From positions 248,001 to 312,000 of the forward strand of contig CANMKB010000002.1 in assembly GCA_947498415.1 (NCBI GenBank): a stretch of 64,000 nucleotides of DNA, written 5' to 3'. Below are positions 10,437-19,184 of the stretch, piece by piece. The translations under genes and the position numbers were made by a program. The DNA comes from an uncultured Paracoccaceae bacterium. Its GTDB lineage: Bacteria > Pseudomonadota > Alphaproteobacteria > Rhodobacterales > Rhodobacteraceae. Numbering within the stretch: position 1 is the stretch's first letter; each line of letters begins with the position of its first letter. The notes under the pieces were generated by a model that was not told the DNA's origin, searched no databases, and worked only from the letters and a program-made list of their open reading frames with translations.

Positions 10437-10473
10437 TGCATCTTTTCCTTCTTATTGAAATCACGATGCAAAT

Positions 10474-10504
10474 GTTATAATTCTTCAAGTGAGCTTTAAC
10501 TCAA
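10474..10504 (-). promoter_or_regulatory. Candidate SoxR/MerR-type promoter of the VOC-EamA operon
   Basis: Reading leftward, a -35 hexamer TTGAGT (10499-10504) and a -10 hexamer TATAAC (10474-10479) are 19 bases apart. That is too long for a normal promoter but is the standard spacing for MerR-family-activated promoters. The spacer region contains the dyad TGAG-N6-CTCA and CTTGA/TCAAG elements resembling parts of the SoxR box. It sits between the SoxR-like gene and its divergent neighbours. Confidence 0.55.
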
Positions 10505-10517
10505 GTGGAAAGTTTCA

Positions 10518-10997
10518 TTGCAAAACAAACGGGTAGCAAAACGCGGCATTAGCATTGGCCAAATATCAGACCGTACGGGCCTCGCGCCGTCGGCCATTCG
10601 CTATTACGAAGACGAAGGTCTGGTCAGCCCCTTCCGCAATGCTGGCGGCCAACGGCAGTACGAACGGGCCGACATTCGCAGGCTGTCTTTTGTGATGATC
10701 GCGCAGACTATGGGGTTTTCGATTGCTCAGATCGGCGAAGTGCTGGATCGCTTACCCGAAGGCCGCACGCCCACTCCTGCGGATTGGGCCCGTATCTCAA
10801 AGACGTTCCGGGCAGACCTTGATGCCCGCATCGCCCAGATGGAAGCCTTGCGCGATAAGCTTGATGGCTGCATCGGGTGTGGATGCCTGTCGCTATCGCA
10901 TTGCAAATTGTACAATCCAAACGATCGCATCAAAAAACGCGGCTCTGGTCCACGGTATTTGTTGGGCGATACGCCAGACGAGCTAACCGAAGACTAA
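10518..10997 (+). CDS. soxR: SoxR-like redox-sensing MerR-family activator
   Basis: A 159-residue MerR-family protein. The HTH is at residues 12-32 (ISIGQISDRTGLAPSAIRYY), followed by a dimerisation helix. The C-terminal [2Fe-2S] ligand motif CxxCxCx5C is intact at C118, C121, C123 and C129, which is diagnostic for SoxR. SoxR senses superoxide or redox-cycling drugs through this cluster. The only plausible start is the TTG at 10518, because the frame has a stop at 10497 and no ATG or GTG lies in between. It is divergent from a VOC-EamA operon, its likely target. Confidence 0.92.
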   Translation: MQNKRVAKRGISIGQISDRTGLAPSAIRYYEDEGLVSPFRNAGGQRQYERADIRRLSFVMIAQTMGFSIAQIGEVLDRLPEGRTPTPADWARISKTFRADLDARIAQMEALRDKLDGCIGCGCLSLSHCKLYNPNDRIKKRGSGPRYLLGDTPDELTED

Positions 10998-11195
10998 AAC
11001 GGTGATTGCCAGATCGATTTTTTTCGTTGTAGAGTTTTTACATAACGCAAAGGATCACATGAAAAACTGCCGCTGGAAAATCTCGCTTGTGTCACGCACC
11101 ATCGGTGCGGAACGTGGGCGTGCAGCACGTGGTCGACCTGTTCTCTAACGAAACTCACCATTTTCGTAACATATTGAACAGGAGGACTCCCTCTG

Positions 11196-12743
11196 ATGAC
11201 AGCAAACAGATCCCGACGCTCTGGAGGACGCCAGGCCCGCCGCATGGCCCGCGCCGCCGCCCCCACAGCAGAGCAACGCGCCATTCAACCGGGTATGTCC
11301 GGAGGGGCCTATAAGCCGCTTTCGCCACAAGATCAGGACCGTATTCACGAGGCTGCATTGCGGGCACTCGAAGAAATCGGATTGGTCGACGCGCCTGAAA
11401 GTGGCATCGCCTATATGACCAAAATGGGCGCCAGACTTGGCGACGATGGGCGGCTTCGGTTCCCCCGTGAGACCGTGCAAAACGCGTTAGATCAGGCCTG
11501 TCGCGATATCACGCTTTACAGTCGTGATGGGCAAAACGATCTACATCTTTCCGGCACGCGGGTGCATTTTGGCACCGCTGGGGCTGCGGTTTCCATGGTG
11601 GATGCACGTGGGCAAAACTACCGCAACTCCACCCTGCAAGACCTTCATGATGCTGCAAAAATCGGAGATGCACTGGAGAACATTCACTTCGTTCAACGAC
11701 CTTTGATTGCACGGGATATCACTGACAATCGGGAAATGGATCTGAACACGCTTTATGCCTGCTGTTCGGGCACCACCAAGCACATCGGCACCGCATTCAC
11801 CGAAGCGGATTTCGTGGATGATGCCTTGCAAATGCTGCACATGATGGCGGGCGGCGAAGACGCGTTTCGGGCGCGACCCTTCGTGGGCAACACCAATTGC
11901 TTTGTGGTGCCCCCACTCAAATTCGCGACCGAAAGCTGCGAGGTTATGGAGCGCTGCATTCTTGGCGGAATGCCGGTGTTGTTGTTGTCAGCAGGCATGG
12001 CAGGCGCGACCGCGCCATCTACAACCGCCGGGGCGATTGTTCAGGCCGTGGCGGAATGTCTGGCCGGGCTGGTCTATGTGAATGCGGTGAAACCGGGCCA
12101 TCCGGCGATCTTTGGCACATGGCCTTTTGGGCTGGATCTGCGCACAGGCGCCATGACGGCCGGTTCGGGTGAACAGGCCCTTTTGACCGCAGGCTGTGCC
12201 CAGATGCACCAATATTATGGCCTGCCCGGCGGAGCGGCGGCAGGCATGACGGATTCTAAATTGCCAGACATGCAGGCCGGATGGGAGCAGATGTGCTCTA
12301 ATTTGATGGGTGCTTTGGGCGGGTTGAACATGGTCTATGAAGCCGCTGGAATGCACGCGTCACTTTTGGGATTTTGCCACGAAAGCCTGATCTTGGGTGA
12401 CGATTTGATCGGCCAAGTACAACGCTGCCTACGTGGTATCGAGGTGGATGACACCACCCTTGCGCTGGACCAAATGAAAGAGGTTTGCATGGGTGGCCCG
12501 GGCCATTATCTGGGCACGTCAGAAACCCTTTCCAGAATGCAAAAAGACTATTTTTATCCGACACATGCCGACCGAACCTCACCTAAAGAATGGGCCGAAG
12601 TTGGCAAGCCAGACTTGATCGACAAAGCAACCAAACGGAAAGAGGACATCCTATCAAAACCCGCAGCTGCGGCGTTTGATAAAGACCTTGATGCCCAACT
12701 TAGGGCAAGCTTTCCGATCCACTTGCCAGCGTTTGAATCATGA
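11196..12743 (+). CDS. MttB-family (trimethylamine methyltransferase-like) protein, non-pyrrolysine
   Basis: A 515-residue TIM-barrel methyltransferase of the MttB superfamily. The frame contains no internal amber codon, so it belongs to the large pyrrolysine-free branch. Characterised members of that branch demethylate quaternary amines such as glycine betaine or proline betaine to a corrinoid protein. The substrate here is unknown, and no corrinoid protein or RamA-like activase gene adjoins it. The N-terminus is Arg-rich (about residues 5-20). A strong GGAGGA ribosome-binding site lies nine bases before the ATG. Confidence 0.85.
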   Translation: MTANRSRRSGGRQARRMARAAAPTAEQRAIQPGMSGGAYKPLSPQDQDRIHEAALRALEEIGLVDAPESGIAYMTKMGARLGDDGRLRFPRETVQNALDQACRDITLYSRDGQNDLHLSGTRVHFGTAGAAVSMVDARGQNYRNSTLQDLHDAAKIGDALENIHFVQRPLIARDITDNREMDLNTLYACCSGTTKHIGTAFTEADFVDDALQMLHMMAGGEDAFRARPFVGNTNCFVVPPLKFATESCEVMERCILGGMPVLLLSAGMAGATAPSTTAGAIVQAVAECLAGLVYVNAVKPGHPAIFGTWPFGLDLRTGAMTAGSGEQALLTAGCAQMHQYYGLPGGAAAGMTDSKLPDMQAGWEQMCSNLMGALGGLNMVYEAAGMHASLLGFCHESLILGDDLIGQVQRCLRGIEVDDTTLALDQMKEVCMGGPGHYLGTSETLSRMQKDYFYPTHADRTSPKEWAEVGKPDLIDKATKRKEDILSKPAAAAFDKDLDAQLRASFPIHLPAFES

Positions 12744-12749
12744 ATAGAA

Positions 12750-12774
12750 AATTGGGGGGCCATGCCCCCCAGTT
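12750..12774 (-). terminator. Stem-loop with T-tract downstream of nrdJ
   Basis: A six-G/six-C stem extended by A/T pairs has the five-base loop CATGG. Read leftward it is followed by AATTTTC, giving a usable T-tract for the nrdJ transcript. On the + strand it follows the MttB-family gene by seven bases but lacks a T-run. Confidence 0.55.
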
Positions 12775-12777
12775 TCG

Positions 12778-12918
12778 CTACTCAAGCTCACTCTTATACC
12801 GCTCGATTTTAGTTTTGCCTGCGGCTTGAGCATCGTCGTAGAAAGAGCGCACCCTTTCTAGAACTTGGAATTCGTGGCGGGATATACCCCCCGCCGAGGG
12901 TGCCGGAAAGGCCGACAC
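12778..12918 (-). CDS. Possible small protein gene after nrdJ
   Basis: The frame immediately after the nrdJ stop remains open to a TAG at 12778 and its last 35 codons read like real protein, ending KIERYKSELE with helical, charged composition (FYDDAQAAGKTK before it). No ATG is present. The best start is the GTG at 12918, just after a run of nine G that could pass for a ribosome-binding site and is also prone to slippage; a TTG directly after the nrdJ stop is an alternative. It could also be the relic of a longer gene. The family is not recognised. Confidence 0.4.
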   Translation of the reverse strand: MSAFPAPSAGGISRHEFQVLERVRSFYDDAQAAGKTKIERYKSELE

Positions 12919-12936
12919 GGCCCCCCCCCGTCTCAA

Positions 12937-15900
12937 TCAGCTACAGCCAGATGTTCCGCCGCAGGTGTTGCATTTCATGCAAGTGCCGTTGCGCACCAAA
13001 GTATAGTTGCCGCAATCGCCACACGGGTCACCTTCGTAGCCCTGCATCTTGGCTTTGGTGCGGGCATCGAGGCTCACCGTGCCTGTTGCCACTGCTGTTT
13101 GCACAGTCTGGGCCACTTCGGGCACCAGCGTTTTCAGCGCGGTTTCAGGATCTACACCGCCGTTCAGCACAACAAGTTCTTGCGGAACCCGCTTGCGAAG
13201 ATATCCGGTGGAGGAAATTTGCTTAAGCATTTCCAAAGACTTAGAGGCCGTACCGTCACTCAATTCTTTGATGTTTGAAACGCCTTCCTCTTCTCCTCGT
13301 CCCAGATCATCAAAGCTTGCGCCCTCTGGTTTGACATGGGCCAGATCTGTGCGATCCAGATAAGACACGGCCAGCTCGCGGAAGATGTAATCCAAGATCG
13401 ACGTTGCGTTTTTGATGCTGTCGTTGCCCTGCACCATGCCCGCTGGTTCAAACTTGGTGAAGGTAAAGGCATCGACGAACTCTTCGAGCGGCACGCCGTA
13501 TTGCAGACCAACCGACACGGCGATGGCAAAGTTATTCATCATCGCACGGAAGCCTGCGCCCTCTTTGTGCATATCGATAAAGATTTCACCCAAAGAACCG
13601 TCAGAATATTCGCCGGTCCGCAGATAGACTTTGTGCCCACCTACAACCGCTTTTTGCGTATAGCCCTTGCGGCGCTCTGGCATTTTTTCGCGGTGTGATT
13701 TCACCAGCTCTTTGACGATGACCTTTTCGACGATCTTTTCTGCCAGAACCTGTGCTTTTTCTTGCGGGGTGCCGGATTCTAAGATCTCTTCGGCCTCTTC
13801 ATCGTCTTCGATCAGCGCGGCGGCCAAAGGTTGTGACAGTTTAGAGCCATCACGATACAGCGCGTTTGCCTTGGTGCCCAAAGACCAGCTAAGTTCATAG
13901 GCTTTTTGGCAATCTTCGATCGTTGCATCATTTGGCATGTTGATCGTCTTAGAGATCGCACCGGAAATAAACGACTGCGCTGCGGCCATCATGGTGATGT
14001 GGCTGTCGACAGACAGGTAACGCTTGCCTTTCTTGCCGCATGGGTTGGCGCAATCAAAGATGTGCAGATGCTCATCTTTCAAGTGCGGCGCACCCTCTAG
14101 TGTCATGGTGCCACAAACATGATCATTGGCTGCATCAATGTCAGCTTTGCTATAGCCCAGATGAGACAGCAGGTTGAATTCTGGATCATTCAGCTTGGCT
14201 GCCGGGATACCCAGCGTTTTGGTGCAGAAGTCTTCGCCCAAGGTGAAGTGGTTGAAAACAAAGCGGATATCAAAGGCCGTGCCAAGCGATGCTTCGACTT
14301 TGTCGAGCTCTGCTTTGCCAAAACCGTGGCCTGCCAAAGTGGTAGCATTGATCGCGGGCGCGTTGCCGATGGTGCCGTGGCCCACCGCGTAGGAAATGAT
14401 CTCTTCGATCTGAGCTGAACCATAGCCCAGTTTGGTCAATGCGCCCGGAACAGAGCGATTGATGATCTTAAAGTAACCGCCGCCTGCGAGTTTTTTGAAC
14501 TTCACCAAGGCAAAGTCAGGCTCGATGCCGGTTGTGTCGCAATCCATCACCAAACCAATGGTTCCGGTGGGCGCAATCACAGAGACCTGCGCGTTGCGAT
14601 AGCCGTATTTCTCACCCAGTTCCAACGCGGTGTCCCAAGACGCCATCGCCAATTTGGCCAGCGTTTGGTCGGGCACATTGGCCAGATCCAGCGGCACTGG
14701 TTTTACTGCCAAGGCGTCATAACCCTCGGTGGCGCCATAGGCTGCGTTGCGGTGGTTGCGAATGACGCGCAGCATGTGGTTTGCGTTTTTCGCGTGGCCC
14801 GGGAACGCCCCCAATTCACCCGCCATTTCAGCGGAAGTCGCATAAGACACACCGGTCAAGATCGCGGTCAACGCACCGGCCAATGCGCGACCTTCGTCGC
14901 TGTCATAGCCCAGACCCATGTTCATCAGCAGGCCGCCGATGTTGGCATACCCCAAACCGAGGGTGCGGAAGTCATAGGAACGTTGTGCAATTTCCTTGGA
15001 TGGGAACTGCGCCATCATCACAGAGATTTCCAACGTGATGGTCCACAGACGCGTTGCGTGCATGTAGTCATCCGCTTGGAATGTGCCATCTTTTAGGAAC
15101 GTCAGCAGGTTCATAGACGCCAAGTTACAGGCTGTGTCATCCAAGAACATGTATTCAGAACAAGGGTTTGAACCGCGAATCTCACCGTCTTCTGGGCAGG
15201 TATGCCACGCGTTTACGGTATCGTGGAATTGAATGCCCGGATCAGCACAGGCCCATGCGGCGTGGCCCACTTGCTCCCACAGATCGCGGGCTTTGATGGT
15301 TTTGGCCACCTTGCCATCGGTGCGGCGGATCAGTTCCCAATCTTTATTTTCACGCACGGCTTTCAGGAAAGCATCTGTCACGCGAATAGAGTTGTTGGAG
15401 TTCTGACCCGACACCGAGGCGTAGGCTTCACTGTCCCAATCCGTGTCATATGTCGGGAATTCAATGCTGGAATATCCCTGCTTGGCATAGTCCAGCACGC
15501 GCTTGACGTAAGTCTCTGGAATTGCGGACTTCTTAGCGCCACGGATTGCGGATTTAAGCTGGTCGTTCTTCTTTGGGTCCACAGCGTCTTCTGTGGAACC
15601 GTCCCAGCCGCGAATGGCTGCGAAAATCTCGTTTAGCTTCTCTTCATGGATTTTGGAGCCAGCGACGATTGACGCGACTTTCTGCTCTTCCTTCACTTTC
15701 CAATTGATGAATTCTTCGATGTCCGGGTGGTCGGCATCGCAGATCACCATCTTGGCTGCTCGACGGGTGGTCCCGCCTGATTTGATCGCACCAGCGGCAC
15801 GATCCCCGATTTTTAGAAAGCCCATAAGGCCAGAGGACATGCCCCCACCTGACAGGTTTTCACCTTCGGCACGCAGAGACGAAAAGTTTGTTCCGGTGCC

Positions 15901-16563
15901 GGAACCGTATTTAAACAGGCGCGCCTCGCGCACCCAAAGATCCATGATCCCGCCTTCGTTTACCAAGTCATCTGATACAGACTGAATAAAGCAAGCGTGC
16001 GGCTGTGGATGTTCATATGAAGATTTCGATTTGGTCAGCTTGCCCGACTTATAGTCGACATAGTGGTGACCTTGGGCAGGCCCATCAATGCCATAAGCCC
16101 AATGCAGACCCGTATTAAACCACTGCGGAGAGTTTGGCGCGGCGCGTTGGGTGGCCAGCATGTGGCGCATTTCGTCAAAATACGCGCGGGCATCTGATTC
16201 AGTGGTAAAGTAGCCACCCTTCCAGCCCCAGTACGTCCATGCGCCCGCCAAACGGTCAAACACCTGTTTGGCACTGGTTTCACCACTCATCTCGGCGCCT
16301 TCCGCCGGAACAGAGCGCCAAAGGAACTCAGGCACTCCCTTTTCTTTAACCGGCTTTAGAGCGCTTGGAACGCCCGCCTTACGGAAGTATTTCTGAGCGA
16401 TGACATCCGAGGCCACCTGGCTCCAGCTTTTGGGAATTTCAACGTTATCGAGCTTAAAAACGACCGACCCGTCAGGGTTCCGAATTTCAGATGTGGTGGT
16501 AATGAAATCCAGGTCTGCGTAAGCGTCCTGATCAGCTTTGGTGAATTTTCTCTCGATCTTCAT
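12937..16563 (-). CDS. nrdJ: Class II (adenosylcobalamin-dependent) ribonucleotide reductase
   Basis: A 1208-residue enzyme that reduces ribonucleotides to deoxyribonucleotides using adenosylcobalamin as radical source. Typical segments are [16 protein letters not shown] and [20 protein letters not shown] in the catalytic barrel, the active-site Cys in [13 protein letters not shown], and the C-terminal Cys-rich tail ([16 protein letters not shown]). The length matches the long NrdJ form of alphaproteobacteria. It is transcribed alone and probably controlled by NrdR through boxes at 16752-16799. Confidence 0.96.
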   Translation of the reverse strand: MKIERKFTKADQDAYADLDFITTTSEIRNPDGSVVFKLDNVEIPKSWSQVASDVIAQKYFRKAGVPSALKPVKEKGVPEFLWRSVPAEGAEMSGETSAKQVFDRLAGAWTYWGWKGGYFTTESDARAYFDEMRHMLATQRAAPNSPQWFNTGLHWAYGIDGPAQGHHYVDYKSGKLTKSKSSYEHPQPHACFIQSVSDDLVNEGGIMDLWVREARLFKYGSGTGTNFSSLRAEGENLSGGGMSSGLMGFLKIGDRAAGAIKSGGTTRRAAKMVICDADHPDIEEFINWKVKEEQKVASIVAGSKIHEEKLNEIFAAIRGWDGSTEDAVDPKKNDQLKSAIRGAKKSAIPETYVKRVLDYAKQGYSSIEFPTYDTDWDSEAYASVSGQNSNNSIRVTDAFLKAVRENKDWELIRRTDGKVAKTIKARDLWEQVGHAAWACADPGIQFHDTVNAWHTCPEDGEIRGSNPCSEYMFLDDTACNLASMNLLTFLKDGTFQADDYMHATRLWTITLEISVMMAQFPSKEIAQRSYDFRTLGLGYANIGGLLMNMGLGYDSDEGRALAGALTAILTGVSYATSAEMAGELGAFPGHAKNANHMLRVIRNHRNAAYGATEGYDALAVKPVPLDLANVPDQTLAKLAMASWDTALELGEKYGYRNAQVSVIAPTGTIGLVMDCDTTGIEPDFALVKFKKLAGGGYFKIINRSVPGALTKLGYGSAQIEEIISYAVGHGTIGNAPAINATTLAGHGFGKAELDKVEASLGTAFDIRFVFNHFTLGEDFCTKTLGIPAAKLNDPEFNLLSHLGYSKADIDAANDHVCGTMTLEGAPHLKDEHLHIFDCANPCGKKGKRYLSVDSHITMMAAAQSFISGAISKTINMPNDATIEDCQKAYELSWSLGTKANALYRDGSKLSQPLAAALIEDDEEAEEILESGTPQEKAQVLAEKIVEKVIVKELVKSHREKMPERRKGYTQKAVVGGHKVYLRTGEYSDGSLGEIFIDMHKEGAGFRAMMNNFAIAVSVGLQYGVPLEEFVDAFTFTKFEPAGMVQGNDSIKNATSILDYIFRELAVSYLDRTDLAHVKPEGASFDDLGRGEEEGVSNIKELSDGTASKSLEMLKQISSTGYLRKRVPQELVVLNGGVDPETALKTLVPEVAQTVQTAVATGTVSLDARTKAKMQGYEGDPCGDCGNYTLVRNGTCMKCNTCGGTSGCS

Positions 16564-16751
16564 TTTTGCCCCTGAAGTCTCAGAATGTTTAAAAAGTCTT
16601 TTGCAACAGGGTCAGCGCGCAAATTTCACCACATATGCAGCGCCACGTTGGTCAAAACTTCTTTGTGCGGTCCCCCCGATATGGGTGACCGTCCCTACCC
16701 CAACATCGTCAGAGTTTGGTAATTCCGTTTAGTCCCTACGTGGTCGTCTAC

Positions 16752-16799
16752 ACGCTATATATGGTATGCGGCACGACCCACCCCCACAATCTGGCGTAT
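16752..16799 (-). promoter_or_regulatory. nrdJ promoter with candidate tandem NrdR boxes
   Basis: The 16-mers at 16752-16767 (ACGCTATATATGGTAT) and 16784-16799 match the published NrdR-box pattern acaCwAtATaTwGtgt at about 13 and 10 of 16 positions. They start 32 bases apart, the phasing expected of tandem NrdR boxes. On the minus strand they overlay a -35 TTGTGG (16784-16789) and a -10 TACCAT (16761-16766) separated by 17 bases. The transcript would have a leader of about 190 bases before nrdJ. Confidence 0.55.
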
Positions 16800-17198
16800 C
16801 GAGGTGCGCTCGGTCAACGATTTTATTTTGGAGAAACGCCGGAATTTCCTGTTGACGAAAACTTTACGAAAGCTTGTTTCAACCTGAACTTGATTCCTTC
16901 ACAGGTTACTCAAATTGTTTTCCACAGCGCATATAATTATGCTGGCAAGGAAGCCCTTATAAACTAAGAATTTTTTATTTACCAAAAGGTAAATGCGCCA
17001 ACTTACCCACAATATGTAGGTATTAAACCAAAGTTAACACTAGATATATGACATTTTTTCAACAGAACTCAAAAACACAGGGCATTCGTTTTCTGACCCT
17101 CAGAAAGTCGCGATCTGATACCTGAAATCTGAAATTGCTCAAACGAATGGCGCCGCGCTGGATGCGCTGGCAATTCGTAAACTTGGGAAAGAAAGAAG
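16800..17198. other. AT-rich intergenic region between nrdJ promoter and tRNA-Pro
   Basis: No convincing gene. There is an inverted repeat ATTTACC-AAAA-GGTAAAT near 16978-16995. Two sequences are one base away from the DnaA box TTATCCACA: TTTTCCACA at 16918 and TTACCCACA at 17003. The region is clearly richer in A and T than its surroundings. DnaA or other upstream control of nrdJ is possible but unsupported beyond these matches. Confidence 0.4.
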
Positions 17199-17294
17199 TG
17201 GTCGGGGCGGCGAGATTCGAACTCACGACCCCCTGTACCCAAAACAGGTGCGCTACCAGACTGCGCTACGCCCCGGACCGTGCGCACCGTTTAA
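17191..17294. repeat. Direct repeat copy 1 containing tRNA-Pro
   Basis: This 104-bp block recurs at 18505-18608 in the same orientation with one mismatch (17282 versus 18596). It covers the entire tRNA-Pro gene plus 8 and 19 flanking bases. The two copies enclose about 1.2 kb with two small genes. Confidence 0.95.
17199..17275 (-). tRNA. tRNA-Pro(UGG), first copy
   Basis: A 77-nt cloverleaf with acceptor stem CGGGGCG/CGCCCCG, a D arm with GCGCAG...GGTAGCGC, anticodon stem CCTGT/ACAGG with loop TTTGGGT (anticodon TGG), and T loop TTCGAAT. The 3' CCA is encoded. It is identical to the copy at 18513-18589. Confidence 0.97.
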
Positions 17295-17523
17295 TCTGGT
17301 CGCGCGGGAATGAAAAGAGAAAAGTGACAGATTTTAGAAAGAGAATGATCCAGCGCGAAAACATTCCCATGAGCGCCCTTGTGCCGCCGTTACTGTCAGT
17401 CTGTGTCAGCATGTAAACTGACATCTTCTGACAGCACCCTTCATTATGAAAGCCGCACCAAACGCGCCATTTAGCAATGGCCCATTCTACACGTCACTGC
17501 AAACGTCACACGAGGCATATACT

Positions 17524-17880
17524 ATGAAACTGAATTACTTTGTCATTGGAACGAACAACATGGATGCAGCTGTTACATTCTATAATGCGCTCTTTGACCA
17601 ATCCGGCATCCCGCAAGTGTTCGCCACAGAACGCATGACCTATTGGCAGGGCGAGGGCTATTTCTTTGCGGTTGCCCTGCCCTTTGATGAAGAGCCTGCG
17701 ACTTTTGGCAATGGCACCATGCTGGGCTTTGAAGTAAATAACGCCGAAGACGTCACACGATTGCATGACAAAGTCATTGAACTTGGCGGGCACAGCGAAG
17801 GCGCCCCTATGCAACGTGGGCCTAAGTTTTCAGCCTATGCCCGCGATTTGGACGGCAATAAGTTAAGCTTTTATGTGTGA
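17524..17880 (+). CDS. VOC-family protein
   Basis: A 118-residue glyoxalase/bleomycin-resistance fold protein. It starts MKLNYFVIGTNNMDAAVTFY and ends SAYARDLDGNKLSFYV, the classic VOC ending. The ATG at 17524 is chosen over the upstream in-frame one at 17446, because the domain starts right there and the extra 26 residues have no VOC character. It lies inside the tRNA-Pro-flanked islet. A GC-rich stem-loop without T-run (17890-17908) follows the stop. Confidence 0.85.
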   Translation: MKLNYFVIGTNNMDAAVTFYNALFDQSGIPQVFATERMTYWQGEGYFFAVALPFDEEPATFGNGTMLGFEVNNAEDVTRLHDKVIELGGHSEGAPMQRGPKFSAYARDLDGNKLSFYV

Positions 17881-17941
17881 TCTGGATCGGGGCGGCCTTG
17901 AGCCGCCCGTTGCATGCCAGAACATGGCACGCCGCAGCCCC

Positions 17942-18295
17942 TTACTGAATCGTGTACTCGACAGACTTACCTTCACCCTTGTTACGCGTGATGCGCAATT
18001 TATTTCCAGATATTTCGATCACTTGGCAATCCGTCCCCAGGTCTTTGTCCCCCAGCTTTCCTGAGCGGCATAAGTATTGATCGCGCCACTCCCAGGTTCC
18101 TCTGAACTTCAAAGCGCCAAATTTACCCTTCATTTTCCCATTCTTCAAAGCCTTGGCGCAGCCACTGTCGTTACATCCATTTTTACCGACAACATTTTCG
18201 ATGTACTCGGCTTTGGTGGTAATCCGCGAAAAGCCTTCGGCAAGGGCTGGAGACGCTGTAACAACAGCAAGTGCAAAATAAGCGATCAGCTTCAT
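17942..18295 (-). CDS. Small secreted protein of unknown function
   Basis: A 117-residue protein with a clear signal peptide (cleavage after SPALA, about residue 19). The mature part has three Cys in NGCNDSGCAK and YLCRSG plus one in TDCQ, and the segment FRGTWEWRDQYLCRSG. Similar small exported roseobacter proteins are, from memory, often labelled dihydrodipicolinate reductase, which looks like an annotation error since no such enzyme features are present. The function is unknown. It is convergent to the VOC gene within the tRNA-flanked islet. Confidence 0.75.
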   Translation of the reverse strand: MKLIAYFALAVVTASPALAEGFSRITTKAEYIENVVGKNGCNDSGCAKALKNGKMKGKFGALKFRGTWEWRDQYLCRSGKLGDKDLGTDCQVIEISGNKLRITRNKGEGKSVEYTIQ

Positions 18296-18504
18296 CGTTT
18301 TTCCAATTCTTAAATCAATTCGACACAGTTAAAATGCGTTTTAACGAATGCAGGGTGCCGCAATCTTCTTAACGCGTCAAATTATTACTTATTCAGAAAC
18401 GGGTTGCAAAGCTCTTTGACGAAGGAATGAAGGCGGAGGCTCAACATCTACGACACATGACAATTCCAGTTGGATCGTCACGATAAGATGTTGGGAATAT
18501 TAGG

Positions 18505-18608
18505 GAAAGAAGTGGTCGGGGCGGCGAGATTCGAACTCACGACCCCCTGTACCCAAAACAGGTGCGCTACCAGACTGCGCTACGCCCCGGACCGTTCGCA
18601 CCGTTTAA
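18505..18608. repeat. Direct repeat copy 2 containing tRNA-Pro
   Basis: Second copy of the 104-bp block at 17191-17294, same orientation, one mismatch, offset exactly 1314 bases. Sequence identity stops sharply at both ends. Confidence 0.95.
18513..18589 (-). tRNA. tRNA-Pro(UGG), second copy
   Basis: Identical over all 77 bases to the tRNA-Pro gene at 17199-17275, including the encoded CCA and anticodon TGG. Upstream bases beyond 19 positions differ, so each copy needs its own promoter. Confidence 0.97.
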
Positions 18609-18677
18609 ACATCACACCCCGAATTGAAAAGAGCTAAATTGCGCAAATGCATAATTTTTGTGATTTGTTTGGACGAC

Positions 18678-19181
18678 CTAAACCGGTTCGCGGCAAGACC
18701 ATGCTGCAGTATGTTGAAGTACAGCGGGGTGGCGCAGCTCTGTGCCCGCTTGGATACCCAAAGCTCGCGCCAAACCGCCATTGATTTCAAGCACATAGCG
18801 GCCCGGCTTTTTACTGGGCAATGCGGTTTCATCCAGCGGTTTCGCATTGTGGGCGATATCGACCACGGTGCCAGTCTCATCCATGTAGATGATGTCGAGA
18901 GGGATCAGCGTGTTGCGCATCCAAAAGGCCAGTGGCCCCGTGCGATGATAGACAAACAGCATTCCGCTGCCCATTGGCATCGACGGTCGCCCCATCAATC
19001 CCCGTGCCCGGTCGCGGGCGTTGTTTGCAACTTCGACAGTGAAACGTGCCGTGCCCCAATCACCGCGCAAATGCACGGTATCTGATCGACAGGTGGTTTC
19101 TGCAAAAACGGCGGTGACAGAAAGCCCAACCCCCAGTGCCGCGCCAAGAATGGATAAAACAGCGCGGCGGGGGTTCAACAT
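18678..19181 (-). CDS. DUF192-family exported protein
   Basis: A 167-residue protein with an N-terminal signal sequence (about residues 1-28). The DUF192 core shows RARGLMGRPSMPMGSGMLFVY, FWMRNTLIPLDIIYMDETG and the GRYVLEINGG segment near the C-terminus. The biochemical role of this family is not settled. It is one gene after the double cold-shock gene with a 3-bp gap, so the two are probably co-transcribed, an arrangement I believe is common in alphaproteobacteria. Confidence 0.85.
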   Translation of the reverse strand: MLNPRRAVLSILGAALGVGLSVTAVFAETTCRSDTVHLRGDWGTARFTVEVANNARDRARGLMGRPSMPMGSGMLFVYHRTGPLAFWMRNTLIPLDIIYMDETGTVVDIAHNAKPLDETALPSKKPGRYVLEINGGLARALGIQAGTELRHPAVLQHTAAWSCREPV

Positions 19182-19184
19182 GGC

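Noticed and set aside
11041..11195. Riboswitch or leader peptide upstream of the MttB-family gene
   Set aside because: A 29-codon frame and GC-rich inverted segments exist but match no riboswitch class I know and have no supporting signals.
16564..16751. Cobalamin riboswitch in the nrdJ leader
   Set aside because: The 190-base leader lacks the conserved B12-box (GCCACTG) and the expected stems.
16716..16967. An 83-codon + strand frame upstream of nrdJ
   Set aside because: It overlaps the candidate NrdR-box promoter, has no ribosome-binding site and does not read like a protein family.
16800..17068. Replication origin
   Set aside because: Only two imperfect DnaA boxes and AT-rich sequence are present, and no dnaA, parAB or similar genes adjoin.
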